NCBI GenBank assembly: GCA_030549335.1
Contig: CM060189.1
Location: 32,635,001-32,699,000 of the forward strand
Length of the DNA: 64,000 nt
Reading direction: 5' to 3'
Origin: Pontederia crassipes
Lineage: Eukaryota > Streptophyta > Magnoliopsida > Commelinales > Pontederiaceae
Part shown: piece after piece, positions 1-12,796 of the stretch
Layout: each line of letters opens with the position of its first letter
Numbering within the stretch: the stretch's first letter is position 1
The notes under the pieces: model-generated
What the model saw: the letters and a program-made list of their open reading frames with translations, nothing else
Databases searched by the model: none
Told to the model about the DNA's origin: nothing
Position numbers and translations under genes: made by a program

Positions 1-1316
1 GGTTTGAAATAGAATTAAAGTTCTAAAGCTTTATCACCCCTTATGATACCCAAAGGTTGTCACAAGTATCAATAACTTAGAGCTTTGAACCTTACTTATG
101 GAACTGTATCGAGTTATCAAAGTTAAAATTCCCAAAAAATAGTGTAATCGATTAATGTTATGAAATGCACAATTACTATTGTGGCGAGATCTCTATAATC
201 AATACGATATGCACTACAACCATAGAGCACAATCAATTGGGATCATATCAAAGCCAGTTTGGATCGTAGCACAGTCCATGGAACCGTAGCAATCGATGCT
301 TGATTGTAGCGATATCCAAGCATCTCTACAATTAGGTACTATGACATAGCACACAAAGTGATGGCATTCTGAAAAGAACCATTCGAAAATGGCACTAGTC
401 AAGTCAAACTATAGAGCATACTTTAGAATCGTAGCAATGGAAGTTTGAGATGCAGCCTTGGCTTCCCCTTCGATGGGTGGACTATGGCGCAATTGATCAG
501 ACCTTAGTGCACAATTGACCACTAAGTGGGCTTTTGGTTGGATCTATGAACAATATCCATGTTAAATATTTTTAATTATATACCAAAATTATTGTTAAGT
601 GATTATTACTCAATTATAATAATAACTAGGGTCATATTATTAATTATTTGTTGATGTACTATTCTCACTTAGGCATGAATTACATGGACAATCATAAATT
701 AGATAAAATGTCACATGGTTAAATGTGGTGATGAATGTTAATTTAAAAGATGGATCATCTTCCATATCTCTTGTGTTTCATCAAAGGAGGCAAAGTCCTC
801 ACTATTATCAATATGGAGTCTCAAGAAGGCCAAGTCCTCATTAGTAGTGTGTCATGTCTCATGAAAGTTATGTCCTCATCATTAGTGGTATCAAGTCTCC
901 CTAAAATATATAATTATGTCCTCACCTTTGATGTCGAGTTTTCAAGGAGGGTAAAATGATGACCCTTGTGGCCTATCTACTCATTCAATGATGTTACCTG
1001 ATTTGACAATCAAATAAGATAATAAATTATCTTGAGAAAGACGATGAATGCAAAAAAAAGTCATAGGATGTCAATAAGATGCAATGACATGGACATAATT
1101 ATATTGTGAATTGTTATGAATCATTAAGAATACAATGATTATACGTCCATTTTCATTAATATTTTTTACCCAAGAATCCAAATATAAGCAATATAAGCAC
1201 ATAAGATGCCTTAAATTATAAATGCATGCCATGTAGAATGGATGTATATGATATAGCTTGTTAATTATTCTTATGATATTAATATGCATTATCATGTCAT
1301 ATAAAATCATGATTTA

Positions 1317-1349
1317 GGATCATAGCATGCATGATCCATGCTATGATCC
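1317..1349. repeat. perfect 13-bp inverted repeat (hairpin)
   Basis: GGATCATAGCATG at 1317-1329 is followed, after a 7-base loop, by its exact reverse complement at 1337-1349. No gene lies near enough for a terminator role to be argued. It may be a recombination or transposon footprint. Confidence 0.7.
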
Positions 1350-1586
1350 TCGATATACTCCAACAGAACAAATTATTTGTACTCATAGATCTATGCAAGT
1401 GAGAAGGGGGATCGACGATGGTGAGCTCCGGATGACCATTACATGTGTTATGGTTGGCCAATGTGCCCAAGTTATCTTATGTTTCATGTCATCGTGAAAC
1501 TCTTATATTGAGATGTATTATGTTAAAACTTTATTGGGTCTTACGTAATATGTTTCATGTATTAACCTAAATTTATTATTAAATTC

Positions 1587-2029
1587 AAGGTAGTCAAGAT
1601 CGGGATCTTACGTAATATCGGAGGGGAAGATAAAAAAATCATAAGATCAGATCGAGGATCCTACTTATTAATGAAATATATATATATATATTAAATATAA
1701 TAAATATATATTTTTTATAAATTTATTGTATTTAAATATTAATTACACCTCAGTAAATCATCTTTTATCAGTTCTTGTTTAAAATTATATTTTAAAAAAG
1801 AAAATATATTAAACTTCATCTAAATTAATTTTTATTATTATAAATATATTTGTTAATTAATATTTAAATATTTATATCAATCATATGAAATCGTATATGA
1901 TCAGATAAGATCGTAAGATCGCGTGATCAAAATTAAGATCATATTAAGATCTTACACATAAGATTCTAGGGACAGTAAGATCGTAAAATCGTAAGATCTT
2001 AAGATCCACGTCGAGATCCTGACTACCTT
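1587..2029. mobile_element. fold-back (MITE-like) element with GATC-rich ends
   Basis: The left end begins AAGGTAGTCAAGATCGGGAT. The right end, reverse-complemented, begins AAGGTAGTCAGGATCTCGAC. The 443-bp interior is very AT-rich and carries many 'taagatc' units near the right end. It has no coding capacity, as expected for a non-autonomous DNA transposon. I could not identify a clean target-site duplication, so the superfamily is open. Confidence 0.5.
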
Positions 2030-2114
2030 CATCAAATTATTCCATTGTGTTTTCATGTTTAATCATTATTTCATTATATTCCGATGTAAATTATACGTGT
2101 CATTAGGGTTTATT

Positions 2115-2234
2115 GAATGCGAGGATGAAGGCAATTAAATGTAGCATCACCTAAGATTTGGCTTTGGACCCATTAAATGTGAGGATGAAGGTAATTAAAT
2201 GTAGCATCACCTAAAATTTGTCTTTCGATCCTTA
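2115..2234. repeat. 60-bp tandem duplication
   Basis: Two copies of a 60-bp unit containing 'gaggatgaaggcaattaaat' and 'gtagcatcacctaa' lie head to tail and differ at a few bases. The flanking phrase 'cattagggtttattgaa' also appears at both about 2.10 kb and 2.35 kb, so the duplication sits in a larger repeated context. Confidence 0.6.
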
Positions 2235-5200
2235 TAATTGGGAAAATTTTTGAGACATTAATATGCATTCTCAATCGAAGTCTTCCCTTGAGTTTTCATC
2301 TTTATTGTTTATTTTATTATATTTCCACTGAAAATTATATATCTCATTAGGGTTTATTGAAGCGTTGAAGTATTATTCAAAAATAAAATCAGTTGACCCT
2401 AAATCTAAAATAAAATAATAATCTTCTAGTCATTTTGAATTTGAGCAAGAATTAATTTTATCCAAATTTAAAATAAAAAAAATAATCTATTAGTCGATTT
2501 TGAGCCAACATTATTTTTTCTGAAGCAATAAATCCAAAATAAAATCAGTTAACTCTAAATTTAAAATAAAAATAAGAAATTAAGGCAAAAGATATTATAA
2601 CATGCAAGAATTTTGTTTTGGAAAAGGGGGTGTTGAATGAGAAATCATAAGCAAAAATTAACTTTAAGAAATAACTATGGATGAAAATAAAAGTAAATTA
2701 AAAGAAAGTTTAAGATTGAATTATAGTAAAATAAATTAACATTGCATCACTAAATTTATATAAATAATAATATATTTTTTATTATAAACATAATAAATAA
2801 TATTTTCATATTAATTTATTATATATTATATTACTTAATTTATTTATATTCAAAATTATTATATTTTGCCTGGGGTGTGACTCAATTTTGCATTCCAGAA
2901 CATGTCAATAAGCAATGTTTCAACTAAGTATCTATTTTGAAATCTGAAATATTTTTAACATTTCAGAACACGTCAATATTTTCATTCTTAACTTACTATT
3001 TTTTTCTAATGCGATATAATTATTTTATATTTATAACTTATATTACGAGGAAAAGAGAACAAGATTAAGCATAATAATGGATTAAGCATATTATTTATCT
3101 CCATAATTATGTCAATGCCAAAATCAAACATATAATTATAAAATAAGATTTAAATATTATAATAAAAAAATAATGTTCAATTAATAGCTAATATATCCGG
3201 AATCGACACTACCAAACCGTAATTAGAGTTGTTTATCACGCGATAAACTAAATTAATGAGTGTGCATAAGTGTATTGTGAGCTCTCTAATTATATATCAG
3301 AATTAATACCCAAAACAATACTATAATAAAAAAACATTTTACGAATTAAATCGTTCATCCAGATAAATTACTCTGTGATTTATTTATTTATTTTATTTCA
3401 GCCTACATTTATCACACACATATTTCAACCTTTAAATTTACCAAACAATATAATTTTCTGATTCCACTACTACACAATTCTCAATGAACTAAGCATATAT
3501 ATCAAATAAGGAAAGCATACATGTTTTTTTTCCTTTCCGGTCCATGTGCTTAATATAAGGATGAAAAAAAGAACAAAATGCTCCTTCTTGGTTGTAACTT
3601 GTAAGAGGTAAACAAACATTCAAGAATCAAAATCAAGACATTGATTCATGTACTCGTATCTCATGACAATCTCTTTCTTGCTTAATGATCCATATTTCTT
3701 TTTTTCTCTTGTAAGCAATCCGGTGATCAAATACACACTGCGTGCATGTCTGAATCATTAAGGATGAGAGAGTACTACTTACAGCTCATGATTCTGCTTC
3801 TTGGCTGTATGACCAGAATATAAAACATTAACGTAAGCGAAAGCTTGGAACACAGAAACAATCATTTGCTGTGGGATCCATTGATCAAGGATTAAAAACA
3901 ATATAAAGAAAATTATCATTTAACAAGCCTTTAAACAGTGTCCGGGGAAGCTTGTGGCAGAATGCCAGAATCTGCTGAAAATGCTAGATATGTAGAGCAT
4001 AAAAGAAGGACATCAGTTTTTTGTGGTTAGGATTTGGCTTCCAATTGCTGATCATGGCACATGAGATATATTCTCTAACATCATATGCTCTCTCTCTCCT
4101 CTTTTCTTCTTCCTTTTTTTCTTGTCTTGCATAATTACCTTTTTCTGAAAGCATGTCTTATCATTTCATTTCGGGGATGCTTCTGCTTGCTGCAATGCGA
4201 ATTGGAGAAGTTTTTTAAAATCCCATCACAGTCCCCCACGTACTGATGTGAATCCCAAGTTCATTATGTTAAATGACTCATTGATTCCAGTGGAGCTGTT
4301 CCATTATTTCTGCACCATTATTAATGTTTCAGGTGACTTAACTCGGTACTCATGATCCAACTGTTCTTAAAGATATAACCCCAGTTGTTAGCCGGTCATC
4401 ATTTGCCCCCTCCCCTACTGTCTTTACCATCAATCATTCAAGTAATCATTCCAATCAATCACCGACACTATTGTACTGATTACTAAGGTGTTAATTAACT
4501 AGTTTCGAAGCCATTTCTGAATCATTTATTTGATCCTAACGAACAGTCATGAGAGAGCTACAGGAGGAGGAGATTCCAAACTGGAGATTGCAGGGTGCAG
4601 TAGTTTTACTTGTGCGTGCGAATATCTTACCCAGACTCATAACATATGATTACGAACTTTGACTTGTTATTCCTAGTAAGTTGGGTTGAGCCATAGCATG
4701 TCTTGTCTTCATCCAGAAGAACATTTGATTGCAGTGTAAATATATAAGCAACCAAGCTTTTCGGTCTGCAGAAAATTCTGATAGAGGTGTTTTTGCTCCA
4801 AAACCAGAACTTAAGCACTGATGAACACACTAGTCTAAATATCCAATCACTGTTCTCCTCTGTCTTTATCATCGACTTGTTGGGCGCTCAAAATCCCTTC
4901 ATAAGATGTTGCTTCAGACTCCTGAACACCTTGATATGAGTGTTTTATCAGACAACGACTGGGAGGGGGACTTTGTGTAAGGGACCTCCATTCGTTGCAA
5001 ATTTTTGCCTATGACCCCACTCCTATGAGGAGGTTCAGCTGATTTAGATCACTAATTGGTTGTTGTCAATTAGAGTAGTATCCATCTGTGATTATTCATG
5101 CAGCAGTAGTTAGATCCATTTTTCTTTTTTCCCTCTACATGGTGTCCAAACAAAAGTTCTCAGTTGCCCATGGACGACGGATGATGAAGATGACATCTGA

Positions 5201-5924
5201 TGCCCAAGTCCTTTTGGTTCTTGGTGTCTTCCTCACAGCGCATCCCTTCCTTGTCAAAGCAAATCTAGTGAAGATATGCTGGTCTAACATGTCTATTTAC
5301 CCATGGACCCTATGCTCACAAAGTTGATATTCTTTCAGCTGTATCCCAAAAGCATCTCTTTTTAACCTCCAAAGTTTCATTGTGTTGGAGTTAATAATAG
5401 TCATGGTTAGTGATCGATTAGGAATGAGAAAAAAAATTGACTTCTTTGTTAACAATCAAGTATATGAGAAGGCAAGGCAATCATTTTATGATTGAGCCAA
5501 AATTATACTCAACAAAGGCATCTCTTTTACTCACCACATGGATATATGCCCCCTTATCCTGTGTTCTTTTCTGTTTTTTTTCCTTTTCCTCTTAAGTGGA
5601 AACTCTTTTTATGTTGCTGCTAAAAGACCAATAGCCTTTGAGCTCTCTTCTTTCTCCACTGTCTCAATCTCGAAGCACTGTTTTTTTTGTTTTGATTTAG
5701 AAGAATAGAAGTATCAGCTTACTCTGTTTCCTCTAGTTATTAATATCCAATTCTGCGAAGATAACTTTTTGTATTAATCGACTGGAGGAAAGGATTGCAG
5801 TGAGATGCAGAAGCTACATGATCTTTGAAGCTGCGCAGCCCCCAATCGTTGGTTGAGCTGATCCAAAGTAACAGCGGAAAGATCTCTAGCACATTGTGAA
5901 AGAGGGAAGGAAAAGATCACATTT

Positions 5925-6995
5925 TTAAGACGTTTTCTCCACAAACGGAGATGATGCGACGTCATCGCTGCTACAACCGTCTCCTTCCTCTGATGCGTCG
6001 TCATCTGTAATGCAGCTTGAACCAGAAGAAGACGACGGCCGCGCCGCTGCCGCCGTACCTTCACGGTCGACGCGAACAGCTCCTCCTGCGTGGAGCCGAC
6101 TGCGATTTGATACCGTCTCCTTCGATTTCTTCCTGAATATGCGGCAAACTACCCAGTCCTCGGTTTGGCCCGTGCAGCTCAGCGTCTTTGGCATTTGCAT
6201 TTCACCCTGGCACACGAAACAACAGGAGGACGCGGTCAAAATTTGATTAGTTAGATCTCCCTCAATCCATCTCCATCCAAAAGATCAGTGTTCTTGAGCA
6301 AAAATTTTGTTAATTTCTGAAAAAAAAAAATTGTCTGTGGGCATACTCCATGCAGCGACTTCTTCCTTGGGGCGAAACCAGGAGCCGTGGCTTCGGCGGC
6401 GGCGGCGGCCATGGCGGGGGCGACGAGGCGGTACTCGTGCATGATCCAATCGGTCGGAGAACCGCGCGGGTGCTTCCCTCGATGGAAAACGAGGACCTTC
6501 TTCATGCCCACCACCGTGTTGCGCTGCGAGGAGGCCATTACGGGCATGTCCTTCCCCGCAGGCTTCCAGTACCCAGAATACGTCGCTCTGCTGCGGCCGC
6601 CGTTAACCGGACGCTTCGTCTCCCCGGGACTGAAGAAATATCGTTCTCCGTGGCTTCCACCTGAATCACCAGAAAAAGCATATTTGAATACAAAGAAAAG
6701 GCAGCTCTCGAGCACTAAAATCGATCAGCGCCGCCACGGCGCGTGCAACGAATTAAAAAGAAAAAAGACGACGGCTTTCGAAGACAGGACGCGATCGTGC
6801 GCGCAGACCTGGCAAGTCCCAGGGGTCGACGTGCTTCCCGAGGTTGATCTCAGGAATGACGGCCGCAGGTAGCGGGCAGCGGAGGGCCTTTCTCCTCAGG
6901 TACTCTACCACGAGCTCCTCGTCGGTCGGATGGAACCGGAAGCCCGGCGGCAGTCTCAGTACTCCGTGCTGTCCGACGAAACTTGGCCACTCCAT
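5925..6995 (-). CDS. NAC-domain transcription factor, NAC083/VNI2-like
   Basis: The coding sequence has three exons on the minus strand: 6995-6809, 6660-6347 and 6206-5925. Splice phases are consistent and give 260 aa. The N-terminus has NAC subdomain A ([19 protein letters not shown], residues ~15-33). Subdomain B ends in DPWDLPG exactly at the first intron, as is usual for the family. Subdomains C and D follow with [28 protein letters not shown] and [10 protein letters not shown]. Subdomain E ([14 protein letters not shown]) opens exon 3. An Ala-rich insertion (about seven Ala or Ala/Glu residues) separates D and E. The C-terminal tail of about 70 aa is rich in Ser, Asp and Glu, as in transactivation regions. 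NAC proteins bind CACG-core promoter sites in the nucleus; the start and tail length resemble Arabidopsis NAC083/VNI2, a regulator of xylem and senescence programmes. That subgroup is inferred from remembered sequence. Exons 2 and 3 are strongly GC-rich. Confidence 0.9.
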
Positions 6996-7165
6996 GCACG
7001 CAACCGACTGCCCAGCAACAGCTCAGCGCTATCAGCTGCGAAAACTAAGGAAACTTGTGACCCGTTTCCATGCTCAATAAATTCACAGGAAGGAAGTAGA
7101 GGAAGAGAAGAAAGGTTAAAAACTAAAAAAAGGAAGTTAAAGAGAGGTGTGTAGTAGAGAGAGAT

Positions 7166-7181
7166 GGGGGGGGGGGGGGGG
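7166..7181. repeat. 16-base G homopolymer with flanking GA repeats
   Basis: A run of 16 G residues is flanked on both sides by GA-rich sequence. It lies in the presumed 5' leader of the NAC gene, where it reads as C and CT on the transcribed strand. Confidence 0.7.
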
Positions 7182-7230
7182 AGGGAGAGAGAGGTGCGCG
7201 TTTCATGAGGGAGGGAGGAAAGGGATGCTT

Positions 7231-7237
7231 CTTTATA
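7231..7237 (-). promoter_or_regulatory. candidate TATA box of the NAC gene
   Basis: On the minus strand CTATAAAGAAG reads about 240 bp upstream of the NAC start codon. This would leave a 5' UTR of about 200 bp with a C-rich and CT-rich tract, which is common in plant leaders. No transcript evidence is available. Confidence 0.4.
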
Positions 7238-9039
7238 GCAAAGTTTGTGGGAAGAAGGAGACGACCCAAATAGCGTGAACAAGACTCAAACTCCTGCAAC
7301 CTTTTCTTTGACAAGTCTTTAAAACCAGTTCTCTTTGTGGCGTTCGGCTTCTTCTTTTTCCCATTTTCCTATTTTTTCCTTCCTTTTTTTTTGCATCTTC
7401 AGAAATTAATAAGAAGAATAATATATCTACATCTATGCATTCCGAAAATAAGAAATAAATAAAAAGAATCCGGCAATAAAATAATAATTAGCCAGCCTTT
7501 ACGAGGACATCGTTTCCTTCTGGCAGCTTAATCATCCAGATAAGAAACCTGAGGAGAGAAGAACAAAAGTTTCCTTGTTTTCAGGAAGGGAAAACTTCTA
7601 TCTTTTTTCTTACTTTACATTTATATATGTGCTTTCAGTTGTCTTGCTCTACTTAGTTGCTTCTTGGCATGGGATGATGTAATCTTTGTTTATTGTGGGA
7701 TTCTTGTGGGTGTTCAAACTAACAGGAATTAGAAAAGACTACATAAAACTGACCAGTGAAAATTATCAGAATTCCACTGCTTCCTGCAGAGGGAAAATTC
7801 TGGGTAGCCTACATAATTAGGAAATCAATGACATGCACATTCTGCTCTTTTGTCAAAGAGATGTGTAAGAAAAAAAAGTTGTGCCAGACAAGTAATGATA
7901 TACTTCTATCTTTCAACTTTGTTTCAGGAAACTTCACTGCAATGCTGCTGCTTTTGGCACCCAAGTTCTTCTAATTTTGCCTGCAATGTGCAGCTCAGCT
8001 TCCCAGGAAATGCATGCAAAAATTACTAAGATAAATTGGAAAGTAGTAGGTACCATGTACCTCTTCCTCTTCATTAGGATAGCAGTACTGTCAACAGGAA
8101 ATTACTATAGAAATTAAACTGAATACTCCACCAATCACCTGTTTGAAGTGGTTAAGACCTCTCTTTTTTTCAATTTTTTTTTTATATTAGGTCAATGATA
8201 TTCCTTTATAATTGAGAAAACAAATTAAATATTCATTCCTTAATAATTTCCCACAAATTAATTAATTAAACCCCGTTGAGTTGTGCCTAGGTATTATGCA
8301 CAGTATTATTTGTTTTTTTTCTTGTGAATGATTTTTCCCTCTTAGTCACCTTGATTTAGTCTTTCTTCTATCTCAGGATTTAATTTTATTGACATTGATT
8401 TATGTGGTTTAGTGAGGTCTAATTTAGTTCCTTGCATGTTTATGACTTTTTTTCCAATAATTGATTACCTTTCCACTACCGAGAAAAAAATTAATTGTTA
8501 ATTGAACCAATAGGTTTCGAAGTTTTCTTACTTGTATGACAAAGAAGACTTATGTATATGCTCAATGTCCACTAACTTTCATGAACATGTAAAAATGGCT
8601 ATTTCATTGAATTTCAACTATAACAAAATCTTAATTTTAATATCAATTTATAAAATTTATCAGAAATGTATATCACTAGGACAAGTTCCAACCAATTTTT
8701 TAATTTTCTTAATTTATAAAATTATATTTTTGCACCTCAATTTAAAAATAAAAAAAGAAATGTATAACACTAGGACAAGTTCCACACCGAGGCAGGAAAT
8801 TTTTTGTGAAATTCACGGGGATCTCAAGTAAATGATCGTATTAAAAAAATAAGTTAAAAGATGTAAAGAGCAGAGAACTTAAAAATTGAAAACATATAAA
8901 AGAAAAATTTTATGTTTTTTTCCTCAATTTTTCTATGTCGAAATCTGACTCTGTAACCAGTGGTGTCATTCCGACTCAAACTCTAGTCACTTGTAGAGAA
9001 ATAGTGCACTCTAATCACTACGTCATTTTAAATTTTTAA

Positions 9040-9153
9040 GGGTGTGTTTGGTTCATTTTATCTTTTTTACATTCTTAGACATCTTGATAGGAATGATGAA
9101 TTCTAATGTTTGATTATGTATGTAATATTAGATATTTTCAATCAAACACATCC
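9040..9153. mobile_element. Tourist-like (PIF/Harbinger) MITE
   Basis: The 114-bp element starts GGGTGTGTTTGGTT and its right end reverse-complements to GGATGTGTTTGATT. It is flanked by TAA at 9037-9039 and TAA at 9154-9156. Terminal repeats of this type with a 3-bp TAA/TTA duplication are the hallmark of Tourist MITEs. A smaller, more decayed relative may lie at 13917-13974. Confidence 0.75.
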
Positions 9154-9689
9154 TAATATTTTTGTTAATATAAAATAGCAAATTCTACTTATTGCACTTG
9201 GCTCGGTCTTTAACTGAGTTAAATTTCGAAATAAAATATTTAAACATCAAAACTCATTATGATTTTTTTTCTGTGTTCAAATTAGATTAATCATCAGAAA
9301 AAAAAATTTGTGAATACAGTTGTCTAACCTTTAAAAAAAATCGTAGTCAAATACATGTTGGACTCGTTTTTTTATGAAAATTAATTAATAAGAGAAAAAA
9401 AATTGAATGAAAGTCCAGAATAGTGAAAAGTGGTTTTCCCTTGAGTTGGGGTCAACTTCGTGTTTCAGTAACACGGTTTAATTGCTGACTTGGTTTAACC
9501 CCTCTGGACTTGACTTGGTTCAGTCGGCCGCCTTTCAAGTCATTTCTGCATGAATTGGGAAATAGAAATTATATGTCATCATAACAAATTAACAATACAT
9601 CATCACTTTTTTTTATTATTTTCGTAAACTTCTCTTAAACTATCATGATTCTTCGTATTTAAATCTAAATTTTGAAGTTTTTTTATTCC

Positions 9690-9995
9690 TAAACTATCGT
9701 AATTTTTTTATTTTAATCCTTTCGTCTACTTTTGCTATATTTTTTGTTATACTTTTTCATTTATAAAAAGACTGAATTATCACTTGTCACGTAATACATT
9801 AAATAATAAATATAAAAAAAATGTTCAACTACCGGTAGTCGAATATTAATACTTTCGCTTCTTCTTCGTCGGTAGTCGAACAATTTTTTTAATATACGAA
9901 AGATAATTTAATCTTTTCATAAATAGAAAAAAGCAAATGTAAAATAAGTGGACGAAAAAATTAAAGTGAAAAAAGTCACGATGGTTGAAGTAACA
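9690..9995. mobile_element. AT-rich fold-back element
   Basis: The left arm (~9690-9800, containing 'aaactatcgtaattttttta' and 'tcgtctacttttgc') is the imperfect reverse complement of the right arm (~9890-9995). It is probably a non-autonomous MITE. The ends and target duplication are not resolved, and related sequence may also lie near 13.75 kb. Confidence 0.45.
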
Positions 9996-10648
9996 AAAAA
10001 TTATAATCTCGCTTTAGGCCTGAAAATTTTCAAAGTTATGATGAATGCATGGTTACAACCTCCTCATTATTTTCTTAAACATATATTTATCATGATCCTT
10101 ATTAAGGTAGATATCGATTGTTATTTCTTATGAAAAATAATCAACACCTGAATAATAAATTCTCTTGATTTATGCATCTGCATAGGGCATCATAAATTCT
10201 TAAATGGCTCCTCCTCGGTCTCAGTTCCGTGAGTAGCGCCGTGTGGATTGGACAATCGGCATCGTTTTTCAGATACCGACGGTTGACTACTGAAAAGAAA
10301 AAAAAATCTTAAACCTACTTCAGCTGGCCAGCTTAGAGGGACCAGGCTTCCTGTTACTGGGCTCCTTATCGGGCTTTGTACTCAGTTTTACAGTTATGGG
10401 CTTTTTGAACTAATTTCATCATTCATAATCAACAACTGCTCTCATAAGGAAAATTCTGAATTTCTGTAAGAAAATCATGTGGCTTCAACGATCGTAATAA
10501 TAAATCAAAGTAAAATAATTAATTTTCTGCGTTGAAAGAGGACGTCGTGAGGGTTATCATATGCCTAATTGGTCATCATCATCATCAAGTAATTAGGAAA
10601 CAACTCTTGAACAAGCACATAAAAAAATAATTAACTTGTCTAATGGGA

Positions 10649-12796
10649 TTAGCCCTGCACCAATTCAGGTATGAGCCTGAGCAAGAAAGACAGCTCCCTT
10701 TGGGAGAAGTTGGGCTTCGTGCTGCTCCATCTTGTGCATTGCCTGTCATCATCCACCACCTCCATGCCGCATCTACTTGTCGTTCCATCTCCGGATCCTG
10801 CATTCATGGCAGCAGCTTCTGCTGCAGGTTTGATGAGATCTGAGACGGCCTCAGTGATCTCCTCGACCAGATCCTCGATCACGCCATTAATGCCCATCAG
10901 GTGCTGCATGTACACTGCTTCCGGGACATTGCTGCAATCGGAGAAATAACTAATTAAGCCCGATATCAAGTCAACCAAAATTTAAACATGAAGGATTAAA
11001 TTTAGCATGTATACTTGAGCTGCCCGTATGTGAGGAGACAGAGATTTGATTCCTTGATCCTGGGAACTGCTGCTGGATTCCTGAAAACTCCACGTACGTC
11101 CGAGACTATGCCTTGCAGTCCACACTCCAGGCACAGCTTTATGGCCTCATCCATCGAGTTCCGTCTGATGTCGTCGTAAGTCTCAGTGCCTCCTTCGGTG
11201 AGGAAGAAGACCTGTTGACAAATCAGAATGTATGAAATCATTGATTACAGGAAAATGATTGAGCTTGATATTATAATTAATTAACTGATAAAGGTCTTCA
11301 GTCTTCTTACAGCGTAATCACACTGAAGTCTTCTCACCAACCGAGCTGCATCTGGTTGGAAGGTTGAGAAGAAGACGGGTCTGCCATTGGCATGCTCAGT
11401 GACAACCTAATTAAAATCACATTAATATATAATCATTCTCCTTATGTCGAAATTATATATATTACTATATAGTAAGTAATAATATATACTACCTTGAGAA
11501 CAGCTTGTAAAGAATGGATGAGCTCTTCATCTCTGTAGACAGCGAAGTCGTCAAATTTGAGCTCGATGTTGAAACCCAAGTGGGCGGCCACCTTCTGAAA
11601 TGCTTCCTGCAATGTACAGAGGGAGTCATCCTCCTCTACGCTCCACTTGAGCACTTTCCCATCTTTGCTTCTCCTGAGCAATGTCTTCCCCACCTACATA
11701 TTATATACATATAGGTTGCAATTATTAATATATAATATCTATACGATACATCTCTTTTCATTTTCCAATGTAAAAATATCTTATCTTTTAAGCCAACAAT
11801 ATGTATACGGAAACAAAGGGAGTACCTTCTCAGATCCCTTTTGGGGACCGTAGGAGAGGAATTCCTCTAAGGTAAGATCCTTGATAAGCTTCTCAGATAT
11901 GCCTCCCCCCTGTATATATGTAAAAATATGTATACAGAATGAACTATGAACAACGAAAAATTAATAAGGGAAAGAGGACACTGAAAGGAAAAAAGAAATC
12001 TTAATTACAGCTTCTTCGGTGAGGATCAGATCATCATGGAAGATGATTGGGCAGCCATCCTTGGTGACCTGCACATTAAAATAGTATTTTTTTTATTGAA
12101 ATGGAAAAATAATAATAATTGGAAATTACTCCGTCACTATCGAACTAAGATCCGGGAATCATGTCATTTTATTTCAGGATTCATATCCTTAACTTTGTCT
12201 TCCGCACATATATATAAATATATATATATATATATACACCTCGGGAAACAACAAAAAATGAGAAACCATGCCTCTTATTAGTACTAATTAACTAATATCA
12301 AAACAAGAATTAATTTGTATGGAAAGAAGATGCAGGAATTATTTTGCTGTTAATAATGAAGAAGAAAGAAAGGAAAATATCAGAAGAAGAAGTGATATGA
12401 ATCACGAAAGTACCTGTACGTCAAACTCGACGAAACGGATGGGAAAGCCTCCGGCGCGGTTGAAGGAGAGCAGCGAGTTCTCCTTCACGGCCCTCAGCCT
12501 CCTGTCCGCCGGAGCCACGACGTTCATGCCGCTCCCCCGGTGTCCAACCACCACGAACTCCGTCAACATCGTCGCCGGCGCTGTTGCTGCAACTGCGGCG
12601 CACCATTTATGTCATCATATATATCACACAGTTCTGCAGTACTCAACAGTCGACGAGAACGACGAGAGAGAGAGAGGGAGGGAGGGGGCGAACCCATCGA
12701 TGTCGTCGACGTCAAAGGGGCGGCGGCGACGATGGGACTCTCGTGGACATGGTCGAGCGTCGGGACGTCGGCGGTGGGAACGGTCTTCAGAGCCAT
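10649..12796 (-). CDS. glycerophosphodiester phosphodiesterase, GDPD1-like
   Basis: Eight exons on the minus strand join with consistent phases: 12796-12694, 12592-12414, 12068-12009, 11909-11826, 11693-11493, 11406-11311, 11211-11015 and 10931-10649, giving 400 aa. The enzyme family hydrolyses glycerophosphodiesters to sn-glycerol-3-phosphate and an alcohol, a step in phosphate recycling from membrane lipids. The GDPD domain opens with FVVVGHRGSGMN, which holds the catalytic His-Arg. FVEFDVQVTKDGCPIIFHDD follows, with the metal-binding Glu/Asp and second His. Later blocks are LGFNIELKFDD, FFSTFQPDAARLVRRLQ, FFLTEGGTE, GLQGIVSDVRGVFRNP and AEAVYMQHLMGI-like EAVYMQHLMGI. The order and spacing match Arabidopsis GDPD1-3. 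The 40-residue N-terminus starts MALKTVPTADVPTLDH; whether it targets plastids, as annotated for Arabidopsis GDPD1, is not visible here. Exon 2 could start 6 nt later at a second AG without changing the frame. Confidence 0.9.

Larger units (their letters stand above)
1..5770. other. AT-rich intergenic region without a recognised gene
   Basis: I see no convincing exon here. The open frames are short, AT-driven and have no recognisable domain. The stretch holds a 13-bp perfect hairpin near 1.32 kb, a fold-back element at 1.59-2.03 kb, a 60-bp tandem duplication near 2.1-2.2 kb and a diverged direct repeat of about 148 bp around 2.38-2.6 kb. The part from about 3.6 to 5.7 kb is less AT-rich and lies downstream of the minus-strand NAC gene. 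It could hold a non-coding transcript, but nothing in the sequence shows one. Confidence 0.6.
7320..10640. other. intergenic region with MITEs, no gene seen
   Basis: Open frames here are short and without recognisable domains. The phrase 'atcactaggacaagttcca' (first copy with 'atatc', second with 'ataac') occurs twice about 93 bp apart (8.67 and 8.76 kb). A Tourist-like MITE lies at 9.04 kb and an AT-rich fold-back at 9.69-9.99 kb. The last 400 bp lie downstream of the GDPD stop codon and may be its 3' UTR. Confidence 0.6.

Noticed and set aside
3600-5340. Possible small gene or microRNA precursor
   Set aside because: Composition is somewhat gene-like, but I found no splice-consistent frame, convincing precursor hairpin or known microRNA sequence.
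6010-6872. Long plus-strand open frames opposite the NAC exons
   Set aside because: They are shadows of GC-rich minus-strand coding DNA. The minus strand gives a complete NAC domain with correct introns, and the plus frames have no domain.
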